A program made the translations under genes and the position numbers. The notes below the pieces were generated by a model, which worked only from the letters and a program-made list of their open reading frames with translations, was not told where the DNA came from and did not search any database. From Membranipora membranacea (Eukaryota; Bryozoa; Gymnolaemata; Cheilostomatida; Membraniporidae), in NCBI GenBank assembly GCA_914767715.1, contig OU612066.1, positions 37,794,283-37,858,282 of the forward strand: a DNA stretch of 64,000 nucleotides, written 5' to 3'. Shown here piece after piece: positions 37,332-50,000 of this stretch (its first letter is position 1; each line of letters opens with the position of its first letter).

Positions 37332-37649
37332 TGTAAGGGTGCGCTGTCCTTACAAGTTGTGGTGGGTATTTGTGATCACTTAGAAGTACTACGCTACTTC
37401 ATTGCAACTTATTAACTTGTTTATTTGGTAGTAAAACTTCTTATATATATATGAGACATAAAATATCTAAACAGCAGTTCATATGATGGTAACAAAATGT
37501 AGTCAGGATACAGCGAGCAAATGAATATTCAATCAATTAATTTCGATGACAGCACAATCAGTCATGAATCTTGGCACATTCCTAAACATGATGACATATT
37601 AATGATGATGATATGAATTTGTCTATTCACATCTGATGTCATCCTTACA
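37332..37649 (-). mobile_element. Solo LTR
   Basis: 318 bases homologous to the LTRs at 51426 and 62211, starting TGTAAGG and ending CCTTACA, with 4-base target duplications TTTG at 37328-37331 and 37650-37653. No internal sequence flanks it, so it is the product of LTR-LTR recombination. Strand is given by analogy with the full element at 51.4-62.5 kb, whose genes read on the minus strand. It lies about 440 bases upstream of the ACSF2-like start codon. Confidence 0.9.
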
Positions 37650-38092
37650 TTTGGTTTGGTATGTCAAACTATTGAACATCTACATAAAAAAATTTAACTT
37701 ATTCGGATGGGAGAATACAGATGATTTTTCCACTGACTGCTAAAGAAATTACCTCTTAGTGATTAACATTTTGTTACACATGAAGTTTTCTGACAAAAAA
37801 AAACCGAAATTCCCATGCCAAATTCTAACATTCTCAATGATGAAGTCGCTGATGCATGCACTGGCCATGCACAACCAGATTTCATCGGCTCACGGCTATA
37901 TGCTTACTATATAAGCGCTGCATCTTCCAAATTAAAGCAGTTGATAACTTTACACAATACATAGAGTGAGACCAAGTTCAAAACCTGGCCTGTTAATCTC
38001 TGTGTATTCTCAAACTGTTCATTTATTATCAGGAGAAAGCTGAATTGTCAAGTCAGTCCAGGTCAGTCATTTTCCTCCCCAACATCAACACG

Positions 38093-41000
38093 ATGGCTAC
38101 TTCGGTTTACAGGATACAGCAGTTAAAGCTTGCCAGGCTTCTCATCAGGAGACCTAATTCAGGTGTGATCAGTGCTGGATTATACAGGACAAGGTATTTC
38201 TGAACAAAAGAAAGAGTGACATTATAAGGGGTGCTTGTACGCTGCCGATTGTGTGAACAGTGTACTGCCAATGGTGGGTTCCAGAGGCCGCAAGCTTAAA
38301 GTAAAATTAGCGTGAAACAAGCAGCAGCAAAATTCACTACCAAGCACCTGCGCCTAATACCTATCATCCCCAGCACTGTAACATACATTGTGTGGCACTC
38401 AATGCAGACAAGCCAAAGCTTCCTTGCACATGCTCTGACTTGACAAACTGTCTTAGCGTGCCAACCTCAGGCAAACATCCCATTTTAAGCGGAAGCATCC
38501 GGTGGCGGCAAGAGATGCAAACCCCAGTAAACATTAAAATTCAATATCAAAAATACAAAAAACAAAAAAATCAATTTCATTTTTCACTTTTTGTTTTATT
38601 GATTCAAAGTTGAAATAGGGAAATAGGATTCATATAAATATTTCGGTTTTTATCGATAAGAAAATCAAAAAACAAAGATTGACTCAATTTTCATATTTTG
38701 ATTCGTTGATTTGGAACAAAAAACAAGTTGTCTTTTGTTTTTTAAGCATCAGCGCGCAAACATGAAATATAAACGATACTAAGTCCCCTTATAGATATGA
38801 GGTGTACAGTTTATAACTGGACATTGTTAGTGTAAATGACCAGCTGAAGACCTGCGAACAGGGAAACGTTCAATTTAAAAACAAAATCTAAGAGTCAATT
38901 GTCCGGTAGAATAGTCTTGGTACCCAGTTTGGTCCATTTGCCTGCATTGGGGTCCCCCCCCCCCCCCCCCCCCAATGCTGGAAAGCAGGCAAACTGGACC
39001 AAACATGTTCTAAGAGTACATAGAGAACATGTGTGATCATCAATTCTTCAATGTTCTCTACGTAAAATTGTGTTATGATACGCCCCTGCAAATAACCTAG
39101 GAGCTAGTGTGGGAGAATTTACCAAGGTCACCAGCAAAGCCTGGAGGGGAGGATGAACTGTCATTTCGTAAAAATCTAAGGGGTGCCATTCAACATTGCC
39201 AGTTTAGAATCAGGTTTGGTAATTTTTTGTTTTGTGTCCTTGATTAGCAGTCTGTGGTAAGATGATTTGTCAGAAAATAAACGAGGTTAATCAATATACA
39301 TTGTTTACTAATTTGAATGGAGTTGAAATATCACCTAAAATAAAAAAAAAAGTTTTTAATTGCTTCTAGAGAACACTTGTGATATATCGCTTTTTAAAAC
39401 TTTTTAATATTGTATTGGTGATCATGTCTTATAGTTATTTTCACAGTTCAAACATCCCAAATATTTGACGTTGAGTCGCAATGACCTCTGAAAATTCATT
39501 TTGGGTCAAAACGTGCCCATTTTAAATTGAGCCCTCTGTGCCTTTTTATTGAGGCATTTGATTAGTTTATGCTATTTATTTATTTATTTATAGAGGTTGG
39601 CTTGAAAGTATACAAATAACAGATAGTTGAAGGCAACTTGCTGACCTTTGAGACAGACAAAAAACAAAAAAAGTATAATAGAGTAATTTGACATGATGGA
39701 TAAAGAATTGTTATGTCATTCAAAGATTAAAATACTGTGGTTATTGAAATATGTGGGAAGAAAAAGGACTAAAAGAAAAATAATAATCAGAAGATGTTAA
39801 TGCCATAAGGTTGTGTTACACTGTAGGCTACATCAAGTAAATGATAACAGATTTTGTGGCGGTTGATTTTTCAGCGTGAATGTATGTAATAGATTCATCA
39901 GAGCTGATTTACCAAAATTGGTATGGAATGATGGTTTTACTATAGAGCATTTACTACTTAGAGTACGTTGATGTCTATTTGCCTTTTGTGCAAGGTGGAG
40001 GATATGTTTAGATGCCTTGTTTTTTGCCACTTTTTTGTGTGTTAACTTATGAAATAGGTAAATTCTTCTACTATGTAATGTTGGGAGGTTCAAAAGTGTT
40101 CTGCCAGTTGTGACCGAAAACTCTCTAGGCGCAGATATGATAATTCTGATGGCTTTATTTTGGACCCTTTCGATAGTCTCTGTGGTTTTTTGTGCAGTTT
40201 CTAAATAGATTGCTCAGCAATATTCAAGAATAGGTTGAACAAAAAGTTTGTAGGTCTTGAGTCTTTCTTCTATATTCATTAACTTGCTAAGTTTCACTAT
40301 TGAGTATACAACTCTATTTGCTCTGGTTGCCACATCTATTACATGTGTTTGAAAGGAGAGTTCTGTATCAAGGGTGACCCTAATACATTGATTGCAAGTT
40401 GTGACTCGATTTTGGTGCTTTGGTGGTCAATAGACAGTTTTCTGAGCTCTGATTTAGGCCTCAATTCGGAGTTGTCCTCTCTCCAGTTTGGTACTTTTAA
40501 CCCATGCCGCATAGGAAAAACGTGCTGAAAAGAGGGTTATCTTGATAACCACTTACAATATGATAAAAATGATTTTTGATTCCGAATCTGCGGCATTGAA
40601 AACTAATATGGACATAGTTTGGGAAATAATTTTAGTATTTGGATAGTCATTTATAATATTTTCTGCCTGTTTTGCGGACCATTTGGCAGAATTTTTCATG
40701 AGTTTCGTCTCTAGAATTAAGATTTATCAACACTCAAGCCTCCAATGATTTGGAAACTCTGTCTCACGGGGTTTTCAATGGTGCAGACTCTGAATCAAAA
40801 CTCATTTTTATCCTAACATAAGCGGTCTTCAAGATAACCCTCTTTCAGCAGGTTTATCCTATGCGGCGTGGGTTAAAAGTACCAAACTGGAGAGAGGACA
40901 ACTCCGAATTGAGGCATAAATAAGAGCTCAGAAAACTGTCTATATGGTAAAAGTTTTTAAGATTTCGGTTTGAGAAAATACAGAATTGTGTTTTTGCAAT

Positions 41001-44000
41001 ATTTAGTGTTAAGAGGTTGTTTTTGTACCATGTTGATGCTTCTTTTAGGAGTGTTTGGGTGTTTTCTAATACCTCCGGTATACTGGTAGCTACACAAAAT
41101 AATAAGGTATCATCTGCGTAGGCAAAAGAGTCATGAAACAAGTTCAGTAAACTATTGATGGCAATATTAAACAGTATAGGTCCGAGGATAGATCCTTGCG
41201 GCACCCCAAATGTTATTGGCAGTATACTTGATCGAGACTGACCAACTTTCATTATTTGTGATCGGTTAGTTGGATATGATTCAAAGAGCGCTACTGTTGA
41301 GCAAGAGAATTGTTTTTTAATTAATTCATGTAGCAAGAGTTTATGATTTACGGTATCGAGCGCTTTCCTTACGTCTAGAGATAGAGCCCCAATGTAGCAC
41401 GGAGCTGGTTGGTCAAGTTTGACTTTCCATTTCTGAAGCTCAGATAGCAGCATTCGTTCGGTGGAGTGGTTTTTTAGGAAACCAAGCTGTTTATCAGAGA
41501 GCAGGTTATGTTGTTCAATGAAGTTTACCATCTGGTTTTTCATGTCTAGTTCAAATATTTTTGTTAGAATTGGTAAGGATGATACAGGTCTATAGTTTGA
41601 TGGGTCTGTTTTGTCCCCTTTTTTGAATATTGGGGTGACAGGAGCTGATTTTAGGTAATGAGGAAACATCGAGTTTTTGTAACGTTCATTGATGAGAAGA
41701 CTGAGAGGGTAGGCAATAAGATCTACAATAACTTTATATATCATTGCAGGCATTTCATGTATACCACCACGTTTTTCTGGCTTGAGTGACCTTATCAGGT
41801 CAGCGACCGTTCTGCTAGTTATTTGCTGAAACGTGAACCTACATAGGTTAGTTTCTCCTGTTCCATCGACAAGAATTGCAGGATCAAATTCTGATTTTCC
41901 AGCGACTGTCACAAAAAAATCATTTAGAGCACAGGCTATGTCCTCTTCTTTGGTGAGTGTTGCGCTCCTGTGGTTTAATTATTCAATAGATGTATTTCCT
42001 TTTCCTCTTTTAGTCAAGGATTCAAGACATGCATGGAAACTTTTGTCACTGTGTGAGAGGGATTGACTAATGTAGTGTTTTTTTGCAATTCGAATCTGAT
42101 TAGTTACATAATTCCTGAATTTCTTGTATTGCTCAATGTGGGCATCAGTCTGAGGGGCTTCGGATTTGTAAACTCGATTGTGATAAGTATATTTTAGAGT
42201 AATGAGACAGAGTATATCTGGTGTTATCCATTGGCTTTTATTATTACGCACCCTTATTGTTTTTTCTGGAGCATGCTTGTCTACGACGTCAATGATTGAT
42301 TTGTCAAACCTTTCAATGAATTCATGGATTGACAGGTTTGGATGAGAGGTGATTTGCTGCATAGGTAGTTCTAAGCAGTCATTATAAAAGAGCAACGGGT
42401 CAAGCTTCTTGAAATTTCTGGTTTTGATCAGCTTATCTCCTGCTTGTCAGGCTTAATCTTCTTAATTTGAAGGAATGTGGCATAATGATCAGATATAGTT
42501 CTGTAACATGTCAATATTTTACAAGCTATCACTGTTAGATCACATGCAATTAACATAATTGTGATCTAAAAGGCTTTCGTTGGCAAGGTGACTGGTGAAT
42601 GATAAGCCCACCACTACCTGCAGTAGTGAGACTTTGTTGGATATGCTGTTTTTCCTTGGAATTTGAGTTCCGTAGTTAATATTAAAATCACCTAGAAGTA
42701 TGACTCTTTTTCCAATAAATAGTTGTTGATGCAGAATATCGCTCAGCAATGTTATGAAATTATCTTTATCTGAATCTGGTGGGAGGTAAATTGAAGCTAC
42801 TATCAGGCACTCACTCCCCGTTGTTTTTATTCTGACCCAAACAGAATCGCACAGCTGTCTTAGCTTTTTTTTGTGTGGTTGGTTAAGTTCTGTGAATTTA
42901 AAATCTGAGTTGATATATAGTGCTGTGCCACCACCACGACTTTTGGTGGTTTGTTTTCCGGTCACATCTAACAATATTAAACCCTGAGAGGTTTAAAAAC
43001 TGGTCCGGTAGTTTCAATTTGAGCTAAGTTTCAGAGACAGAAAAACATCGATAATGTTTGCCAGATTAAGACTCTCATAATAGAAATGATTTTTAAATAA
43101 TGACTTAGCGTTGTGATGAAGTATCTGTAAAGTGTGTCTGTTAGATCTGGTCTTATTCGCCAATGATGATAAATCATCCCATAATCTGTTGTGAAGCCGG
43201 AGATTGTACTCGAAGATATTCTCATGAGGAATGTTGTGTGTTGCTGCAGGCTATTATTAGCCATTGTTTTTTATTAGTGGTTCCACTCGCAGTATGATAC
43301 CCTGGCCTTTAAAATTGACTTTTGCAATAGTTATAGGGCCATTTCTGACCCCTTATTCAATGCGGCCCCAATTATGCAGGAACTAAAATTTCCAATTTAT
43401 TATACCGTTTTGATCTTGTACTGTCACTTCCATCAATAATTGTCACCAGCTTACAGATCCGGGTTGTCACAACTGTAACAGATAAAAACACACATTTTCC
43501 CTAATTCAGGACAAAATTTTCTAGTCACAATCCAGAAATTCAAAAAGCTGTAAGTCAAATTTGTTGACAGCATGATGAACAGTAGGAGATTGTACTCGAA
43601 GATATTCTCATGAGGAATGTTGCGTGTTGCTGCAGGCTATTATTAGCCATTGTTTTTTATTAGTTGTTCCACTCACAGTATGATACCCGGATCAGATAGA
43701 GTAATTCCATTGCTGTTAACATGATCTAGATGGCTTTTTGTATCAAATGTTAGATTGATGAGGTTGTCTGTAGATTGATGAGGTGTTTAGATAGGTTTCT
43801 TCTATTTGGTGCTGTAGATCTTCATTTGATATATATGTTGGTACTCCTTTTAGTACACCAGTATTAAAGTTATCACCATATAGAGGAGGCATGGCGCAAA
43901 CTGGAGGAGTGGTATTTTGGTAAAACTTTATATTTTAGGCCTCCTGTCTTCGAGTTTTAAAGGCCAAGCCCAATGAAGTTCTAAGTGTTGTCATAGTTTA

Positions 44001-47000
44001 CTTTAGGTGATAAGCTTTCACATGAGCCATTGGACAAGATTCTACACCTACCATAACCAGATCTGCTGATGCTCAAAGATGACATCTCCATCAAACAGTC
44101 AATAAATTCAGTCACATTGAGAAACCATTTAAATGTCCTTGACCTTCTGACGTCATAGACAGTGTTTAACATTTGCCACTAATGGTTTTTACTGTTTGTA
44201 TTATCCATTGTTATTTGATTGTTCCTAGCAAAAATATCCAATAAAAATTAAGGTGGTATCTTATTCACTCATTCCCAAGTTTTTGAGGGGATATATTTGG
44301 TATCATATATCATATATCCGGTGCCACAGTAATTTAAGAAAACACTGCTTGTGACGTCATGAGCTGGGACCATGACTGTTTTCATGAAGCATCAGCTTTG
44401 AGCATCAACAGATCTGCCTGTGGTAGGTGTAGAGTTTTGTCCAATGGCACAAATGAGAGCTTAGAACCTCATGAAAAACATACAGTAAGTTAAAACTTCA
44501 TTGGGCTTGGCCTTTAAAATTGACTTTTGCAATAGTTATAGGGCCATTTCTGACCCCTTATTCAATGCGGCCCCAATTATGCAGGAACTAAAATTTCCAA
44601 TTTATTATACCGTTTTGATCTTGTACTGTCACTTCCATCAATAATTGTCACCAGCTTACAGATCCGGGTTGTGACAACTGTAACAGATAAAAAAAACACA
44701 TTTTCCCTTATTCACGACAACATTTTCTAGTCACAATCCAGAAATTCAAAAAGCTGTAAGTCAAATTTGTTGACAGCATGATGAACAGTAGGAGATTGTC
44801 TAGATCTTGATCGAAGCAATTATTGATTATGGCTTTACATCTTGAGATTTTTGGATTTTTGTGGCTAAACTAACTTTAGTTGGTCCAAAACATGCACTCC
44901 TCTCTAGCCAAAAAAACTGAAAATGTGTTAAACAACATGTGATACACCCCAGCTTCAGAGTATTTGCGAGGTTTTGATCGTGGCGTTTGATGATAAATCC
45001 AATAGAAGACAAGTTATGAGCATAAACATTTCTCCCTCAATGCTCAACAATCACCAACAAAAGGTAACCCATTGTTGTACACGATGTGCTTTGCATGTAA
45101 TACTGCATAGATTTCATCACGCTTTTGCATAACATAATTAACTGTATTATTTTGCCCATTGCTGCTTATAATTTGTTAATGTATTTTAGTCACTGATTTC
45201 AGTTTATGTACAAATTATCATGTTAGAAACATGCGGTTTAAAAGATTTTGCTATATGAAACATTAGTCAGACTACTAGCAACGTGCCAGTGTAATTTTGA
45301 GATGGGACAACTAGTTCCTGAGAAATTGAAAACGCTGTATATCACAATAATGCTTAGATTTTGACATATCTGGCATGAAGCTACCCTCAAACAATATTCT
45401 CTCCCCCAAATTCTATTCTCAGTAAATGATTCGGAGAGGATTCCTTCATAACCAGAATGGAAATATTTATATTGTATAGTATAGGCTTCCTTCATTGTTC
45501 TTAAATATCTCACCCTACTTTAAGGCACTTGCACACAGCCTCCTGTGTGAGCACAGCATCTGTATCATCTGGTATCAGTTACGTCAGTGCAAGGAGCGAT
45601 CATGAACTCATCGGTGATACGATCGGTAAAAGTTTCACTCGACAAGTGGAGAGGAATGCTGATAAAGACATGATTGTGTTCTCCCAATCAGGAGCTAGAC
45701 TCACATATGAGCAATTCAAGAAAAAGGTATTTAGATTGATATTTACAGGAAGTTTTATTACCATTGTGTCATAAATCGAAGCAAGGAAGGATAATTTAGG
45801 TACATCAGAAAATTGTTTTGAATCTCAAATAATATGTCTAGAGACATGACATTTCAATCAGTAGTAGTCAAAACAGTTGGTATTAAAGGCTACAGAAGCA
45901 CCAAAGCAATAGTTACTATTTAGTATGGCAGCCAGTTCTGCAGTAATTGTGCAATATTTGACACCGAAAAAATCCATAGCACTTCTTGGTAAAAAATATG
46001 TGTACAGTGTCGTGTTAGAAATCGCCCCCCCCCCCCCCTTTGTCATCCTTGAGGTTAAAAAACCGCAATAAAGCTACCACTTCTACCTACTTTAGAGAAC
46101 TGCAAAAGAAAATATACCGTGTCCCTTACAAGGAAAATATATTTATTTTTAACTGATGTGAAAGCGATCTGTAATTAAAAATATTTGTAAGTGGTAGCTT
46201 ATTGGGCTGGTACAACAGTAAGCTTTGAAACCTCATAGATGAGAAACGGGGTCGGTTTCTGACAGTACATATAATATTTACCCAGAAGTGTGATGCAATT
46301 TGTTTTTGAATAATGCATAACTACTTACTAAGTTACAGAGCTAAATATTGCTTTGGTCTTGTTGGTCTTTGTGGTTCGGCAAATGTAGCTATAATCCCTC
46401 AATCCTATAGAGTTCAGTCAGAGTTTATCTATGTCTAACTTTGTAGATGGACGATATGTCTGCAGGTTTTATATCCCTTGGTCTGAAAAAAGGAGACAGA
46501 GTGGGTATATGGAGCCCTAACAGGATAGAATGGGTCATCACACAGTTCGCTACAGCACAGCTAGGATTGATTCTGGTCAGTGAGACTCATTTTAATCAGT
46601 CTGTTAAAAGAAGAGAGACCGAATTCTAAAAAAGTACCCAACATCCAATAAACGAAAACTTAAATTTTGTTTACGACCATTGACAATAAGATAGAAATGG
46701 CATACATGCGTTCTTAGAGAACTATTGTGATATATCTTTTTGTCCAGTTTTTTTGACATATTACTAGGTGTTGTGCAATTCAGTGTTAATGTTCGCCTAA
46801 AGACGTTGACATGAACAAAATAGAAAAGAAAATCAGAACAAGAGGCTAAGGCTTTCCCATTTCCACCATATTGATTATTTGATTAAGTTATAACCTATAA
46901 CCTATAACCTATAACCTATAACCTATCACCTATAACCTATAACCTATCACCTATAACCTATAACCTATAACCTATCACCTATAACCTATAACCTATAACC

Positions 47001-50000
47001 TATAACCTATAACCTATCACTGGACTAGCATAATTGTTGGGTTGATATTTACATAGATGTGATAATAAATTTTAACATTAATTTTATTAGCTGAAATGTC
47101 AATTCCCATTTTCCTCCCAACATGCCTATATTGATAAATTTATTTATCTATAACACATCAAAGACCAATTTGAATACTGCAAAATTGGTAGTTTGTAAAT
47201 TCCAGCCTCACGAAGTAATCAAGAACAAAATAGAGAAAAATAAATATATTATGTTTAGATATTTTGCATTCAATGTACATATCGACACATTGTCTTATAA
47301 TATTACAGATTAGATAATCTTTCATACCTTTCACACATATGATCAGTATACATCTAAGCTGACTCATGTCAAGGTTATAGCTGAGAATTCACTCTGTAGT
47401 CTGTATCTCACCATAGATGACAAACACATTTCCTATTGATGATCAGGATATATCTAAGCTTACTCATGTCAAGGTTATAGCTGAGAATGTCTACCCTCTC
47501 TTATTAGTAACGGTTAATATTCACATTTTAGGTGAACATTAACCCAGCATACAGAGTGGGAGAGCTTGAGTACGCGCTGCAGAAAGTTGGAGTTAGCTGT
47601 CTGGTTATGGCTGAGAGACTGAAAACTTCAAACTACTATGAGATGCTATTCGATTTATGCCCTGAATTATCACGATGCTCACCTGGTCACCTACATAGTC
47701 ATCGGTAGGTCATAGCTTACATTGTGATATGTAGGTCATAACATACATAGTCATCAGTAAGTCAAACGCCCACCAATATTTCATATAGACTGCAATTTCA
47801 AGGTGTTACTCTTGTCACTTCACATATTTAGGGCATTAAAGGCAGTGACCATGAAATGTAACTACAGCTTGATTTTTTTTCCACAATGTTTGTTAGGTAC
47901 ATTGTTCACGTACAAACTATTATAGTGCTACACAGATGGAAGTAAAGCGCATCCATCCTCAAAACTTTGCAATACGTAATTTGAGACATTGATGGATATA
48001 ATGTGAAAGTAAGAATGTGATTGACCAATTACCTCGGAAGAAATGAGTGAAAAATTATGCAGAGAAGCATGGTGGTTCTACGGTAGTGAATTTGGTTACC
48101 ATTGAAAGTTGAACAGATTAGGGAATTTATCCGTTCACTTCAATATTTAGTCATATTTCAATTCAACTGAATTACTTCAGAACTTCTCACCCACTTCACT
48201 ATTTCTCCCTCATACATAGATACATAGATTTGATCTATCCTACATCTATGTATGTATGGGCATAAACAGATGGTCAATTTTTTTGATTGACGTCAGAACA
48301 GTCTTTGCTAGAACGGGTTGGCGGGATTTCAATTTATTTTGGTGGACAGGAGGAAATATATTGGACTGATGATCTTGGTATTACATGAATTGAACTTTAT
48401 CATTACCAGTTATTGATTTTTGTTTGGCAGTCATAATTTTTGACAGACACTCTTTATTTGGCATGGACAAATCTTTTTGACAAGCAAGTGAAAATCCTCC
48501 CATCAATTTTACTATTTGAGATAGTAAAATGGTGTATGCCTGTGACAAAAAGTGCGGCTGATCTAGAAAGAAAGCAGGTGATTTTCGATGAATAGGATGT
48601 GACGATTGATCAGACCAAGTATCTCAAGACGGAAAGTGAGACTGCACTTTGCAATAGCCGACCACAGAGCCCATGATTGGTGCTGTCTACTTCTGCCAAG
48701 AATGTTGATCGATTTCTTCGATTTTCAGTTTGTGATAAGAAAATGTTGAATATGGTAGGATGATTGAAAGCGGTTCAAATTTCAGCCCAGTTTTTAAAAA
48801 TTTACTTTCTCTATTCACTATTTTCCTCTCTAGTTCCATTGAATTTGAGATAAGATTATGGGGATGGTTGCTTTCTCTTTGCATCACAAGATATAAATCT
48901 TTATTCTTTTTATTATATTTGATCTAGTTTGATCTTGTTTTCCTACATCTCTGTTTTCTGCTGTGGTTACAGGTTACCTGATCTAAGGACTGTAGTGATG
49001 ATGGGTGAAGAGAGAAAACCGTGAGTATCATTTCTCTGATTTCTCTGACCTGTAGTGATTATAGTGTCCCACTGAACTGAACAAGCGTGATAGTTATTCT
49101 GTTGTCAATGTCTCACTCCTTATGAAATATGGATGTGATGACATACCTTTCATAAGAGATGGTCCCAGGAAGTTTGAATAGGTCAAAATAGTACTGCATA
49201 AATCAGAATTGTAGCCTGGAATAATAATCCTAAAATAATAAATAACCTTCTTGGGCTAAAATGCATATTATGAGATGTAAGGTAGCATTGCATACAAACA
49301 AAATGTCAACTCTGTTCTAATGTGCGTAATATATGCATTTAGAAGAGAAATCAACCATCTATAGTTTACCTCAAACTCCATATCAGGACAAAAGTGCCTG
49401 ATAATACAGCCAGAGCTGATAAGTGTACAGCTGTTTTCGAGCCAATGTCCTCTACAGTTAGAGTTGGTATCCAGTTAGGTGCAGTAACACATCTTGGATG
49501 TACATATACCAAATCCACACACATTTTGGATTGGTGGTTTGTTGATCAAGTCTCAACGCCGCATTCTTACTTTCCGAATTTTTGAATTGATGACACAGCT
49601 CAAGGTTCAAAGAAGTTCTTCCTCAATCCCAGAGCAAGGTCATCAATGCTCAGACCATTATTTCAGCAAAAATCGCTAAACCACTGAACATTTAGATGAA
49701 AAATGAGATATTCAGGTTCAAAGAAATCTTTCCACAATCCCAGAGCCAAGTTTAATCGTAAGCCGTTGAAGAAATTTCCTGCAATCACAATACAATACTT
49801 TCAAATGGGTTATTTATCCATATTTGCATAAACTCGGTCACAATCACAGTGGTCCTGTGCACTTCTACAACAAACAACTTAGCATCCGAACATCTCAGCA
49901 ACCAGCACTTTGATTCTGTTTTTGTAATATACATCAGATGGGTGTTAACAAAAATTGTCTTCAATCGCAAAGCCCTATAAAACATCAATTAATGTGGATT

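Larger units (their letters stand above)
39833..43900 (-). pseudogene. Jockey/CR1-like LINE with nested insertions
   Basis: Minus strand, in ACSF2-like intron 1. Remnant of ORF1 C-terminal part at about 43890-43700 (NTGVLKGVPTYISNEDL); ORF2 start at about 43670 and again at 43264 because of a local duplication; endonuclease 42974-42540 (GGGTALYIN, LLGDFNINYG); linker 42395-41979; reverse transcriptase 41912-40950 with FKKGDKTDPSNYRPVS, GVPQGSILGPILFN and the catalytic FAYADD; and C-terminal part about 40430-39833. The ORF is interrupted by a MITE at 40433-40940 and by frameshifts. It was an autonomous element, now dead but less decayed than the LINE at 32.4 kb. Confidence 0.8.

Noticed and set aside
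46886-47019. True telomere or chromosome end
   Set aside because: Heptamer, not TTAGGG, short and internal to a gene.
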